Shown here: positions 1 to 7,357 of the stretch, piece by piece
How positions within the stretch are numbered: position 1 is the stretch's first letter
Layout of the letters: each line of letters begins with the position of its first letter
Assembly (NCBI GenBank): GCA_947489665.1
Contig: CANLEH010000002.1
Coordinates: 558,001-622,000, forward strand
Direction of reading: 5' to 3'
DNA: 64,000 nucleotides
Source of the DNA: an uncultured Roseicyclus sp.
GTDB lineage: Bacteria; Pseudomonadota; Alphaproteobacteria; Rhodobacterales; Rhodobacteraceae
Program-made: the position numbers and the translations under genes
Notes under the pieces: model-generated
Databases searched by the model: none
Told to the model about the DNA's origin: nothing
Seen by the model: the letters and a program-made list of their open reading frames with translations, nothing else

Positions 1-1078
1 TCACGCGGTTACGCTGATCCATGTAGTTGCCGTCGGCGAGATCGAACCACGATGCCGACTCGGCCAGCGAACCGAAGTACGATTCTGCGATCTCGGCGTA
101 GATCGGGTCGCCCATGTTCTCTTCGCGAACTTCCGCGGCGGCGGCGCCAAAGGCATTCCACACGTCATCGGGGAATTCGCGGGTCTGAACACCGGCTTCC
201 TGCAGACGGGCCAGAGCGGCACCGTTTTCGGCAAGCGTCAGCGACAGGTTGTCGGAATAGACGGCGCGCGTCACGGTATCGACCATCAGCTGCTGCTGCG
301 GTGTCAGCGATTCGAACACGTCGTTGTTGAACGCCAGCGTCAGAACCGAGCCCGGCTCGTGGAAGCCAGAGGTGTAGTAGAGGTTGGTGACTTCCTGGAA
401 GCCCATCCGCTCGTCCGCGTAGGGACCGATCCACTCCGCACCGTCGATCTGACCGGACGACAGCGCCTGGTAGATTTCGCCGCCGGGGATGTTCTGAACC
501 GAGGCGCCGAGGCGACCGAGAACCTGACCACCCTGGCCGGGCATACGGAAGCGAAGGCCCTGGAGGTCTTCTGCCGAGTTGATCTCGGTGTTGAACCAGC
601 CACCGGGCTGCATCGCGGTACAACCACATGCGAACGAACGCAGGTTGAAGAGGGATGCGAGGTTGTTGTGATGCTCGTGACCACCGCGATGGTAGTACCA
701 GTTGGCAAATTCCTGACCGGTCATGCCGAAGGGCACGGAGGTGAAGAAGGCAAATGCCGGGTGCTGGTTGAGGAAGTAGTAGTCCGCCGAGTGGTAGATG
801 TCGGCCTGACCGGACGACACGGCGTCGAACACTTCAAACGCACCCACGAGGGAGCCTGCAGGCATCTTCTGGATGGTGAGCTGACCGTCGGTCAGGGCCG
901 TGATGCGGTCTGCCGCGAGCTGAGCGGCGTCGTCGAAGATCGCAAACCCGTCTGGCACCGAAGTAACCATGGTGAGGGTGCGGTTGCCCTGAGCGTAAAG
1001 TGGTGCGGCCAGCGTTGCAGAAGCTGCCGCTGCGGCACCGCCCACTGTGGAATTGCGCAGGAATGAACGTCGATCCAT
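1..1078 (-). CDS. TRAP transporter substrate-binding protein, DctP family (3' end outside window)
   Basis: This is the periplasmic solute receptor of a tripartite ATP-independent periplasmic transporter, which hands a substrate (often an organic acid) to a DctQM-type permease. The reverse-strand frame is open from ATG at 1078 to the window edge, giving 359 residues without a stop. The N-terminus MDRRSFLRNS followed by an Ala/Gly-rich hydrophobic stretch is a twin-arginine (Tat) signal, common for this family in Rhodobacterales. Family-typical segments follow, including a PGGEIYQAL-SSGQIDGAEW block where the ligand-contact region lies. The permease genes would be expected beyond base 1. The substrate cannot be told from sequence alone. 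Confidence 0.9.
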   Translation of the reverse strand, partial: MDRRSFLRNSTVGGAAAAASATLAAPLYAQGNRTLTMVTSVPDGFAIFDDAAQLAADRITALTDGQLTIQKMPAGSLVGAFEVFDAVSSGQADIYHSADYYFLNQHPAFAFFTSVPFGMTGQEFANWYYHRGGHEHHNNLASLFNLRSFACGCTAMQPGGWFNTEINSAEDLQGLRFRMPGQGGQVLGRLGASVQNIPGGEIYQALSSGQIDGAEWIGPYADERMGFQEVTNLYYTSGFHEPGSVLTLAFNNDVFESLTPQQQLMVDTVTRAVYSDNLSLTLAENGAALARLQEAGVQTREFPDDVWNAFGAAAAEVREENMGDPIYAEIAESYFGSLAESASWFDLADGNYMDQRNRV

Positions 1079-1579
1079 TGGTATTATCCTCCCCGTTTGG
1101 ATCCTCGCCAATGACCCCGCTTGGGTCAAAGGTCGGTAGAAGTGAGCGCACGTTAGCGAAGCGCGCATGTCTCGAAAACAGCTTTTCTTGCCTGAACGGT
1201 CACTTTTTGTAAAATTTTCTTACCAATATCGCCAAAAGCGGGAGTTATACACCTGAGATGGTTGTGTTTTGCGCTAACACAACTTTGAGGCAAGTAGTCG
1301 CAGTTGGCTGGGTTTTACGCCTATTTATGAGGCACTTAGCGCATGCTTTGCGGTTTTAAGTCGAAACTATGTTGCGAATCCCCTGCGCCATGAGTCGCAT
1401 TATTTCGCAGCGCCCGAAGTGTCGCATTCCAGCCCCGACCCGTCGCATACCAAACGACTCGGCCAAGCCGCCACACGGGCGCCATGTGAAAGCTGCCCGC
1501 CGCATGGGTGCCCAATGCAGTTCATTGCGCAAGAGGCCGCTCAAACGACATTTTATTCACGCCGCCGGCCTTTTCCCTG
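1079..1579. other. Long divergent intergenic region, TRAP gene / ilv leader
   Basis: No convincing gene is present. The half next to the TRAP gene (about 1190-1370) is clearly more AT-rich than its surroundings, as expected for a promoter/operator region. It contains the 8-bp inverted repeat at 1261-1283. The other half carries three direct copies of GTCGCAT at 1394-1400, 1421-1427 and 1442-1448. Short open frames on both strands here lack ribosome binding sites and look accidental. Confidence 0.5.
1261..1283. promoter_or_regulatory. Perfect inverted repeat, candidate operator for the TRAP gene
   Basis: GTTGTGTT at 1261-1268 and AACACAAC at 1276-1283 form a perfect 8-bp inverted repeat with a 7-base spacer. 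It lies in an AT-rich stretch about 180 bases upstream of the TRAP gene. The shape fits a dimeric repressor or activator site (TRAP operons are often controlled by GntR-, IclR- or LysR-type regulators), but no regulator gene is visible in the window. A role is inferred from position and symmetry only. Confidence 0.35.
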
Positions 1580-1608
1580 TTGACGCCCGAAAACCCCCTT
1601 CCTATCGT
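1580..1608 (+). promoter_or_regulatory. Sigma-70-type promoter of the ilv operon
   Basis: TTGACG (1580-1585) and TATCGT (1603-1608) are separated by exactly 17 bases. This predicts transcription starting near 1614-1616, just upstream of the leader peptide's ribosome binding site. It is the only good promoter-like pair before the leader peptide. Confidence 0.6.
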
Positions 1609-1637
1609 CCCGCCCACGCGAACACGAGGAAGCCCGC

Positions 1638-1688
1638 ATGTTGTCGGAAATTGTCGTACTTGTAGGAAAAAGGCGCATGGGTCGGTAA
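1638..1688 (+). CDS. ilv operon leader peptide
   Basis: This 16-residue frame reads MLSEIVVLVGKRRMGR and then TAA. A purine-rich GAGGAAG sits just upstream as ribosome binding site. Six of residues 2-9 are Leu, Ile or Val, the amino acids made through acetohydroxyacid synthase. Several of these codons (ATT, GTA, CTT) are ones a GC-rich genome tends to use little, which would sharpen ribosome stalling. Directly downstream are an antiterminator/terminator pair and then ilvB, the classical layout of transcription attenuation. The peptide probably has no function beyond being translated. Confidence 0.85.
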   Translation: MLSEIVVLVGKRRMGR

Positions 1689-1742
1689 ACCGGCATCCAT
1701 ATTGGAACCATGCGCCCCCGGAACCCCACCGGGGGCTTTTTT
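1672..1742 (+). terminator. ilv attenuator: antiterminator and intrinsic terminator
   Basis: The terminator is a perfect 8-bp stem, GCCCCCGG (1714-1721) with CCGGGGGC (1729-1736), a 7-base loop and six T (1737-1742). The competing structure pairs GGCGCATGG (1672-1680, inside the leader peptide's last codons) with CCATGCGCC (1708-1716), which removes the base of the terminator's 5' arm. A ribosome that completes the leader peptide covers 1672-1680, so the terminator forms. A ribosome stalled at the Ile/Val codons leaves it free, so the antiterminator forms and ilvB is transcribed. Confidence 0.85.
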
Positions 1743-1786
1743 GTGTCGCACACCAAAACCGAAGCGCGAATAAAGAGGACAAGCGC

Positions 1787-3544
1787 ATGTCAGAGCAAAT
1801 GACCGGAGCGAAAATGATCGTCGAAGCCCTGAAGGAACAGGGTGTCGACACTGTATTCGGATATCCCGGCGGCGCCGTCCTACCGATTTACGACGAGATC
1901 TTTCAGCAGAACGCGATCCGGCACATTCTGGTGCGCCATGAACAGGGTGCGGTTCATGCGGCCGAGGGTTATGCACGCTCCACTGGCAAGCCGGGTGTCG
2001 TGCTGGTGACGTCTGGCCCCGGTGCCACGAATGCCGTCACGGGCCTGACCGACGCGCTGATGGACTCGATCCCGATTGTTTGCCTGACCGGTCAGGTGCC
2101 AACGTTCATGATTGGCTCGGACGCGTTTCAGGAGGCTGACACTGTTGGCATCACGCGGCCCTGCACCAAGATGAACTGGCTGGTGAAGGAAACCGACCGG
2201 CTGGCCGACACGATCCACCAGGCCTTCCACATCGCCACCGAGGGCCGCCCCGGCCCGGTTCTGGTCGACATCCCGAAGGACGTGCAGTTCGCAACTGGCC
2301 AGTACACGACCAAACCCAAGGCGAAGGTCAGCCATTACCAACCCAAGGTGAAGGGTGAGATCGAGACAATCACCGATCTCGTCCACGCCATGGAAAAGGC
2401 CGAGCGGCCCGTCTTCTACACCGGCGGCGGCGTGATCAACTCGGGCGACAAGGCCTCGACGCTGCTGCGCGAGTTGGTGGAGGCCACGGGCTTTCCGATC
2501 ACCTCGACCCTGATGGGTCTGGGCGCCTATCCAGCCTCGGGCGACAAGTGGATCGGCATGCTGGGGATGCACGGCACGTATGAGGCCAATCTGGCGATGC
2601 ATGGCTGCGACCTGATGATTAATGTGGGCGCACGCTTCGATGACCGGATCACGGGCCGGATCGCGGATTTCAGCCCGAACTCCCGCAAGGCGCATATCGA
2701 TATCGACCCCTCCTCGATCAATAAGGTGATCCACGCTGATTTCCCGATCATCGGGGATGTGGGTCATGTGTTGGAGGACATCCTGAAGGTCTGGAAAGCA
2801 CGCGGGCGGAAGACGAACGCGACGGGCGTGCAGACCTGGTGGACCCAGATCGAAGCGTGGAAAGCGGTGCGCTGCTTGAATTACACGCAGGAAGGCAAGA
2901 CGATTAAGCCGCAATACGCGTTGGAGCGGTTGGAGGCGCTGACCAAGCATCGCAAGGATCGCTACATCTGCACCGAAGTGGGCCAGCACCAGATGTGGGC
3001 CGCGCAGTTCCTGGGCTTTGACAACCCGAACCGCTGGATGACCTCAGGGGGCCTCGGCACCATGGGCTACGGCTTCCCGGCCTCGGTCGGCGTGCAGGTC
3101 GCGCATCCCGAGGCGCTGGTGATCAACGTGGCCGGTGAGGCAAGCTGGCTGATGAACATGCAAGAGATGGGGACGGCGGTGCAGTACCGCCTGCCGGTGA
3201 AGCAGTTCATCCTCAACAACGAACGCCTCGGCATGGTCCGCCAGTGGCAGGAATTGCTGCATGGGGAACGTTATTCGGAAAGCTGGTCCGAAGCCCTGCC
3301 CGATTTCGTGAAGCTGGCCGAGGCTTTTGGGGCCAAGGGCATTTTGTGCAGCGATCCCGATGATCTGGACGACGCGATCATGGAGATGCTGAACTACGAA
3401 GGCCCCGTGATCTTCGACTGCCTGGTGGAGAAGCATGAAAACTGCTTCCCGATGATCCCGTCCGGCAAGGCCCATAATGAGATGCTGTTGGGTGAGGCCG
3501 AAACGCAAGGCGTCATCGGTGATGCGGGCGGGGTGCTGGTGTGA
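1787..3544 (+). CDS. ilvB: Acetohydroxyacid (acetolactate) synthase large subunit
   Basis: Catalytic subunit (585 aa) of the first common enzyme of valine, leucine and isoleucine synthesis; it condenses pyruvate with pyruvate or 2-oxobutyrate using thiamine diphosphate and FAD. Visible are the N-terminal TPP domain (VFGYPGGAVLPIYDE with the catalytic-type Glu in the HEQGAVHAAEGYAR segment), a central FAD/DHS-like domain and the C-terminal TPP domain with GTMGYGFPASVG and the metal-site loop GEASWLMN. The start is ATG 1787 with AGAGGA upstream; an earlier in-frame ATG at 1508 would put the attenuator inside the gene. Expression should follow the upstream attenuator. Its stop overlaps the next gene by GTGA. 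The small subunit gene lies 1.3 kb downstream instead of directly adjacent. Confidence 0.97.
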   Translation: MSEQMTGAKMIVEALKEQGVDTVFGYPGGAVLPIYDEIFQQNAIRHILVRHEQGAVHAAEGYARSTGKPGVVLVTSGPGATNAVTGLTDALMDSIPIVCLTGQVPTFMIGSDAFQEADTVGITRPCTKMNWLVKETDRLADTIHQAFHIATEGRPGPVLVDIPKDVQFATGQYTTKPKAKVSHYQPKVKGEIETITDLVHAMEKAERPVFYTGGGVINSGDKASTLLRELVEATGFPITSTLMGLGAYPASGDKWIGMLGMHGTYEANLAMHGCDLMINVGARFDDRITGRIADFSPNSRKAHIDIDPSSINKVIHADFPIIGDVGHVLEDILKVWKARGRKTNATGVQTWWTQIEAWKAVRCLNYTQEGKTIKPQYALERLEALTKHRKDRYICTEVGQHQMWAAQFLGFDNPNRWMTSGGLGTMGYGFPASVGVQVAHPEALVINVAGEASWLMNMQEMGTAVQYRLPVKQFILNNERLGMVRQWQELLHGERYSESWSEALPDFVKLAEAFGAKGILCSDPDDLDDAIMEMLNYEGPVIFDCLVEKHENCFPMIPSGKAHNEMLLGEAETQGVIGDAGGVLV

Positions 3545-4122
3545 TCAACACCGCACGCGCAACGCTCCTTGGGGCGTTGCCCCTTCTCGCCGCTGGTCCT
3601 GCCTCCGCGCAAGGTGCCGTGGATGCGTTGTTCGACCTGCTGTGCGGGCGGACGGTGCATTTCTATGACGCGAGCGGGAACCAGATTGAATACACTGCTG
3701 GCGATGGCACGGCGTATCTTTGGTTCAACGGGATCGAGGATGTGATTGTGGGGACCTGGGGGGTCTACTCGGACGCGGAGGTGGCCGAGCGCAACAATGA
3801 CGGCTCAGGCGATGAGGGGCGTGACGGCGGGCTGTCGTCGGAGGATATTTTCGACACCCCCACTTTTGGCGCGCAGGTGTGCTACGAATATGCGCCCGGC
3901 GCGTTTGGGCCATTTGATCCCGGCGGCTTCCACTGCTTTACCGAGCAGCGGCTGTTCGAGACCGTGGTTCAGGGCGGCGTTTTCCCGAGCGACCGTTACG
4001 GGCTGGCCGATGGCGAGCCACCATTCCTTCTGCCTGAGCATCCCTTCGTGGAGCTAGGGAACTTCGACGCCGACTTCCCGCAGCTTCCGCCGGAACCGGC
4101 CTGCGGGGTGCCGCTGTCGTGA
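3541..4122 (+). CDS. Secreted protein of unknown function in the ilv operon
   Basis: A 193-aa protein with a signal peptide (ending near ASAQ) and no recognised domain. The mature part has several Cys (at LLCGR, VCYEY, HCFTE and PACGV), which suggests disulfides in the periplasm, and is rich in Gly, Asp and aromatic residues. It starts with GTG overlapping the ilvB stop codon (GTGA), so it is translationally coupled to ilvB. It sits between ilvB and ilvN with two other exported-protein genes. I do not recognise a family. Confidence 0.75.
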   Translation: MINTARATLLGALPLLAAGPASAQGAVDALFDLLCGRTVHFYDASGNQIEYTAGDGTAYLWFNGIEDVIVGTWGVYSDAEVAERNNDGSGDEGRDGGLSSEDIFDTPTFGAQVCYEYAPGAFGPFDPGGFHCFTEQRLFETVVQGGVFPSDRYGLADGEPPFLLPEHPFVELGNFDADFPQLPPEPACGVPLS

Positions 4123-4760
4123 TGTTGCGCGCGCTTGCCCTGTGCCTGCTGACCGCCCTGCCCGCCGCCGCGCAGGACTTTCGCGGGCTGCGTCCGGGGA
4201 TGCATGCCTCGGCCCTTGGGCCGATTGGTGAAGCCTCGACCGTCGACTATGTGAACGGCCTGACGCGGTCCAGCTATCCGCTGCCCTACGCGCAGGGTTT
4301 GGTGGTTGTTTACGATGATGCGGGCGTGATTCAGCGTCTGAGTTCCGCGTCTTTGCCTTTCGGATCGGGCGCGCCGGAAACCGGCGGACTTCAGATCAAT
4401 GAAATGACGCTTGGAGAGGTGATGGACCGTCTGGGACGGGATGCGCCGGACCTCGATACGCCGGGCTTGGTGGCACCGCATACATTTGATGGAAGGGTCA
4501 CGCTCGTCTTCGACCATGCCTCCGACCCTGACTTACTGGTCATCCTGAGTTTTGACCTGCCTGTTCGGGGGAGCCTGTCAGACCCTCAACCGGACGTCCC
4601 GCCCATCCCGGAAGACGCCCTGCTCACATCAGCGATCCTTTCGCTGCGCGCGCACTTCGAAGGTTTGGGGTTGGACCTGACCTATTTGGGTGGCCGCCGC
4701 AACGCGCCCATCCCCTTCCCGCTTACCATCGACGAGGCCTTCCCCTCGCTGATCCCGTAA
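4122..4760 (+). CDS. Secreted protein of unknown function, paralogue of the gene at 5375
   Basis: A 212-aa protein with a signal peptide (LLTALPAAAQ, cleavage before DFRG). The mature N-terminus, DFRGLRPG, resembles DFRGVTLD of the protein at 5375-5959, and both continue with a segment in which a predicted stability or geometry term such as LPYAQGLVVVYDD or YSLWQFEDGLSMS precedes short beta strands. That points to a shared beta-rich fold. ATG 4122 overlaps the previous stop (TGATG); GTG 4119 is a possible alternative. No known domain is recognised. It lies between ilvB and ilvN, probably in the same transcript. Confidence 0.75.
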   Translation: MLRALALCLLTALPAAAQDFRGLRPGMHASALGPIGEASTVDYVNGLTRSSYPLPYAQGLVVVYDDAGVIQRLSSASLPFGSGAPETGGLQINEMTLGEVMDRLGRDAPDLDTPGLVAPHTFDGRVTLVFDHASDPDLLVILSFDLPVRGSLSDPQPDVPPIPEDALLTSAILSLRAHFEGLGLDLTYLGGRRNAPIPFPLTIDEAFPSLIP

Positions 4761-4817
4761 CCCCTTGCTTTTCGGCCCCGCGCGCGGCAGATGGCCCGCG
4801 ACTTAGGAGAGACCCAA

Positions 4818-5375
4818 ATGGCCCTCAACATCGAACAAGGCTCCACCAGCCATTCCGCCTACGATTTGCGCAGCCATATGTCTGACGCGATTGAAACGCA
4901 CACGCTTGCGATCCTCGTGGAGAACGAGCCGGGCGTGCTGGCGCGCGTCATCGGCCTGTTCTCGGGCCGAGGCTACAACATTGAAAGCCTCACCGTGGCA
5001 GAGGTCGATCATGGCGGGCACAGGTCGCGGATCACCATCGTGACGTCCGGCACGCCGCAGGTGATCAACCAGATCAAGATGCAGCTTGGCCGGATGGTGC
5101 CGGTTCACGAAGTGGCGGACCTGACGGTCGAGGGCCCTTTTGTCAGCCGTGAGCTTGCGCTGATCAAGGTCGTGGCCAAGGGCGAGCACCGGGTCGAGGC
5201 GCTGCGCATTGCCGAGATCTTCCGCTGCAATGTGGTCGACAGCACGCTGGAGAGTTTCGTGTTCGAGCTGACGGGCATGCCTGACAAGATTGATGCCTTC
5301 ACGGAGTTGATGCGCCCGCTTGGCGAAGTGAAGCTGGCCCGGACAGGTGTTGCCGCCATCGCGCGGGGACTTTGA
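4818..5375 (+). CDS. ilvN: Acetohydroxyacid synthase small (regulatory) subunit
   Basis: Regulatory subunit (185 aa) that binds valine and activates IlvB. An N-terminal ACT domain is plain in the segment LAILVENEPGVLARVIG with SGRGYNIESL, followed by the C-terminal domain typical of IlvH/IlvN (RELALIKV, FRCNVVDSTLESFVFELTG). The start is ATG 4818, preceded by TTAGGAGAG; an upstream in-frame ATG at 4791 has no such site. The length is slightly above the usual 160-175 aa because of about 30 N-terminal residues. The stop overlaps the next start (TGATG). Confidence 0.96.
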   Translation: MALNIEQGSTSHSAYDLRSHMSDAIETHTLAILVENEPGVLARVIGLFSGRGYNIESLTVAEVDHGGHRSRITIVTSGTPQVINQIKMQLGRMVPVHEVADLTVEGPFVSRELALIKVVAKGEHRVEALRIAEIFRCNVVDSTLESFVFELTGMPDKIDAFTELMRPLGEVKLARTGVAAIARGL

Positions 5376-5959
5376 TGCGCCTGGCGCTGGCGCTGCTTAC
5401 GATCCTTGCGGGTCCGGTCGCAGCGCAGGATTTCCGCGGTGTCACCCTTGACGAGCCGATCCCTGATACGGCGCCCGAACCTTTGGGCTCAGAAGTGGCG
5501 CATCCGTTCGCCTATTCGCTGTGGCAGTTCGAGGATGGCCTTTCGATGTCGGCAACCCGCGACGCCGAAATCGGAGAGGTCTTGTACCTGGAGATGTGGC
5601 GGTCGGACGGAACCGGGCAACAGCCCACCCCAATCGAAGGGCTGACATTCGGAGAGACCACGCGCGGCGATTTACATGCGCGGTTCGGATCGGAAGGGAT
5701 CGTATTCGAGGGGCGCGGCCGCTTTGCCGAAGCCGGGCCCATGGCTGTCTATTTCATCAGCTATGAAATCGAAGGGTTAGACACCGTGGTGTCCTTTGTC
5801 ACCGTCCAACCGTTGGCCACCGCCAGCGAAGATGTGGCCGATGCGTCGGTTCTGGATGCGGTGATTATGGCCGATGGCCGGTATCTGGATCAGATCTGGG
5901 GCGTGAACCGGGGCCGGCTGCCAGGTTATACGCCCATCGCAGACCCGTTCGCAGATTAG
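5375..5959 (+). CDS. Secreted protein of unknown function, paralogue of the gene at 4122
   Basis: A 194-aa protein with a signal peptide ending in PVAAQ and a mature start DFRGVTLD, echoing its relative at 4122-4760. It lies at the end of the ilv operon, its ATG overlapping the ilvN stop codon, so it is very likely co-translated. The mature part looks beta-rich with many acidic residues and no Cys pair. It has no recognised domain. A strong hairpin 50 bases downstream probably ends the operon. Confidence 0.75.
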   Translation: MRLALALLTILAGPVAAQDFRGVTLDEPIPDTAPEPLGSEVAHPFAYSLWQFEDGLSMSATRDAEIGEVLYLEMWRSDGTGQQPTPIEGLTFGETTRGDLHARFGSEGIVFEGRGRFAEAGPMAVYFISYEIEGLDTVVSFVTVQPLATASEDVADASVLDAVIMADGRYLDQIWGVNRGRLPGYTPIADPFAD

Positions 5960-6007
5960 ATCGTATCAAGACGCGGAGGCCGTCTGCCCCGCCCCCGCGC
6001 CTTGTCC

Positions 6008-6035
6008 CTGACCGGTTCAGGGGCGAACCGGTCAG
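6008..6035. terminator. Perfect 11-bp hairpin between convergent genes
   Basis: CTGACCGGTTC (6008-6018) and GAACCGGTCAG (6025-6035) are perfectly complementary with a 6-base loop. The hairpin lies between the end of the ilv operon and the end of the reverse-strand EF-hand gene. There is no T-run on either side, so it may act as a bidirectional or Rho-assisted terminator, or as a transcript-stabilising stem. Confidence 0.5.
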
Positions 6036-6048
6036 AGAACGCTACTGA

Positions 6049-6318
6049 TTATCCGGCCGGAATAAGGCCAGCATCTTCGGCAGCGCCAACTTCATCGGCG
6101 CTGAGCAGGCCATCGGCATCTGCGTCAAGCGCCTGGAATTCCTCTTCGGTCAGCGCGGGCATAAGCGTGAGCAGCTCGGCAAAGCTGACCATCCCGTCGC
6201 CATCGGTGTCCACGGATTCGGCTTGGCCCATGGCCAAGGACGCCCCGCCCACCAGGACGGCGAATGCGCCGGCAATCGTGACGGCGGCAAGACGGGGAGT
6301 TTTGAATTCGGATCGCAT
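6049..6318 (-). CDS. Small exported EF-hand calcium-binding protein
   Basis: An 89-aa protein with an N-terminal hydrophobic signal sequence (residues 9-31, ending near AMGQA) and two EF-hand loops: DTDGDGMVSFAE at 37-48 and DADADGLLSADE at 65-76. Both have Asp at positions 1, 3 and 5, Gly at 6 and Glu at 12, as required for calcium binding. The start is ATG 6318 with GGAGGG upstream. It is transcribed divergently from the ECF sigma factor gene. Probably a periplasmic calcium buffer or sensor; its partner is unknown. Confidence 0.88.
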   Translation of the reverse strand: MRSEFKTPRLAAVTIAGAFAVLVGGASLAMGQAESVDTDGDGMVSFAELLTLMPALTEEEFQALDADADGLLSADEVGAAEDAGLIPAG

Positions 6319-6656
6319 GGGAGATTTCCCTCCATAAAGGTTTGCGTTCAGACGCGTCACCGGGATTGGCGGCGCGTCTATTAGGGAAGAGGGTCTGGAC
6401 GGCGTTTTGATCCGCCGGGGCGTAAGCGCCGCCCCAGATCGGCAACCGCCCGCCCAACACCGGCCGAGTCCATGCGCGACGTCCCGCCGAGGCTGAAATC
6501 ATCGGCAATCGCTTGCCCGACGGGGCGTGTAATGGGCGGCAAAGGGCGCGTCTTGGGCCGCGCGTGTCCGGGTTCTTGCGGGACCAGCGCGGCGGGCAGA
6601 GCCTTTGAGCCTCACTCACGGAACCTGCCTTTTTCCCTTCGAAAGGTCGCCTGCCC
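6319..6656. other. Divergent intergenic region, EF-hand gene / ECF sigma gene
   Basis: No gene is seen in these 338 bases. The stretch must hold the promoters of both flanking genes. A GGAACC hexamer at 6620-6625 would fit an ECF-type -35 element for self-activation of the sigma gene, but no matching -10 lies at a standard distance, so I do not call a promoter. Confidence 0.4.
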
Positions 6657-7250
6657 ATGTCCGATGCTCCCTCTGCCCTTCCCCCGATGCCGTTCGGCGA
6701 AGACGATGATCCAACCGCCCTGCCCCACACGCGCATTTTCACGGCACTTTTGACCGACCTTCAGCGCAGTGCGCGGCGGTTGGCGCGCACTGGCGATGAT
6801 GCCGATGATCTTGTGCAAGATACGCTGCTGCGGGTCTGGTCGCGCATGGCGATGATCCTGGACGGTCACAGCGATGCTGCCCCGATCGAGGATTTGCGCG
6901 CCTATGCGTTTGCCACGCTGCGACACCGGGCCTTTGCCCGCTATTCCATCGCGCGGCCCACCGAAGAGGCGGATGAAGAGATCGCCGCCCCGCGCGGTTC
7001 GGACGGGGTCACGCGGCTTGCCTGTGCCGAGGCCCTGGAGGCGCTGGCCGATCTGCCACAAGATCAGCAGGTGCTTTTACGACTGCGGGCGATGGACGGC
7101 CTCAGCTACGCCGAGATTGCGCGGAAGACCGGCCTGCCCCTTGGCACCGTCACCTCACGCCTGGCGCGCGGGCGCGCGACACTGCGCGAGGTGCTCGACC
7201 TGCCGCCCGGCGCGCCTGTGACGGACCTTTTGGGCGGTGAGCCGGGCTAG
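6657..7250 (+). CDS. ECF-family RNA polymerase sigma factor without adjacent anti-sigma gene
   Basis: A 197-aa sigma-70 family factor of the extracytoplasmic-function type. Sigma region 2 is visible (DADDLVQDTLLRVW) and region 4 carries a helix-turn-helix (LSYAEIARKTGLPLGTVTSRLARGR). They are joined by a short acidic linker (EEADEEIAAP). The N-terminal 25 residues are extra and Pro/Asp-rich. ECF factors usually have an anti-sigma gene next door; here the neighbours are a divergent EF-hand protein and a Rieske oxygenase 107 bases downstream. Its signal and regulon are unknown. Confidence 0.92.
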   Translation: MSDAPSALPPMPFGEDDDPTALPHTRIFTALLTDLQRSARRLARTGDDADDLVQDTLLRVWSRMAMILDGHSDAAPIEDLRAYAFATLRHRAFARYSIARPTEEADEEIAAPRGSDGVTRLACAEALEALADLPQDQQVLLRLRAMDGLSYAEIARKTGLPLGTVTSRLARGRATLREVLDLPPGAPVTDLLGGEPG

Positions 7251-7357
7251 CGCGACCCATGTCTTCATGGGCAGCAAAAATGTCGCCCATGGAAAAGCGC
7301 AGCATCGGACAGGGCGGCAGAGTAGCCGCATAACTCGCTGCCGCAGGAGCCTTTCCC

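Noticed and set aside
1508-1786. N-terminal extension of ilvB to an ATG at 1508
   Set aside because: It would run through the promoter, leader peptide and terminator, has no ribosome binding site, and the extra residues do not look like protein; ATG 1787 has AGAGGA upstream.
6618-6650. ECF-type autoregulated promoter (GGAACC) before the sigma gene
   Set aside because: No -10 element at 15-18 bases; a single hexamer is not enough.
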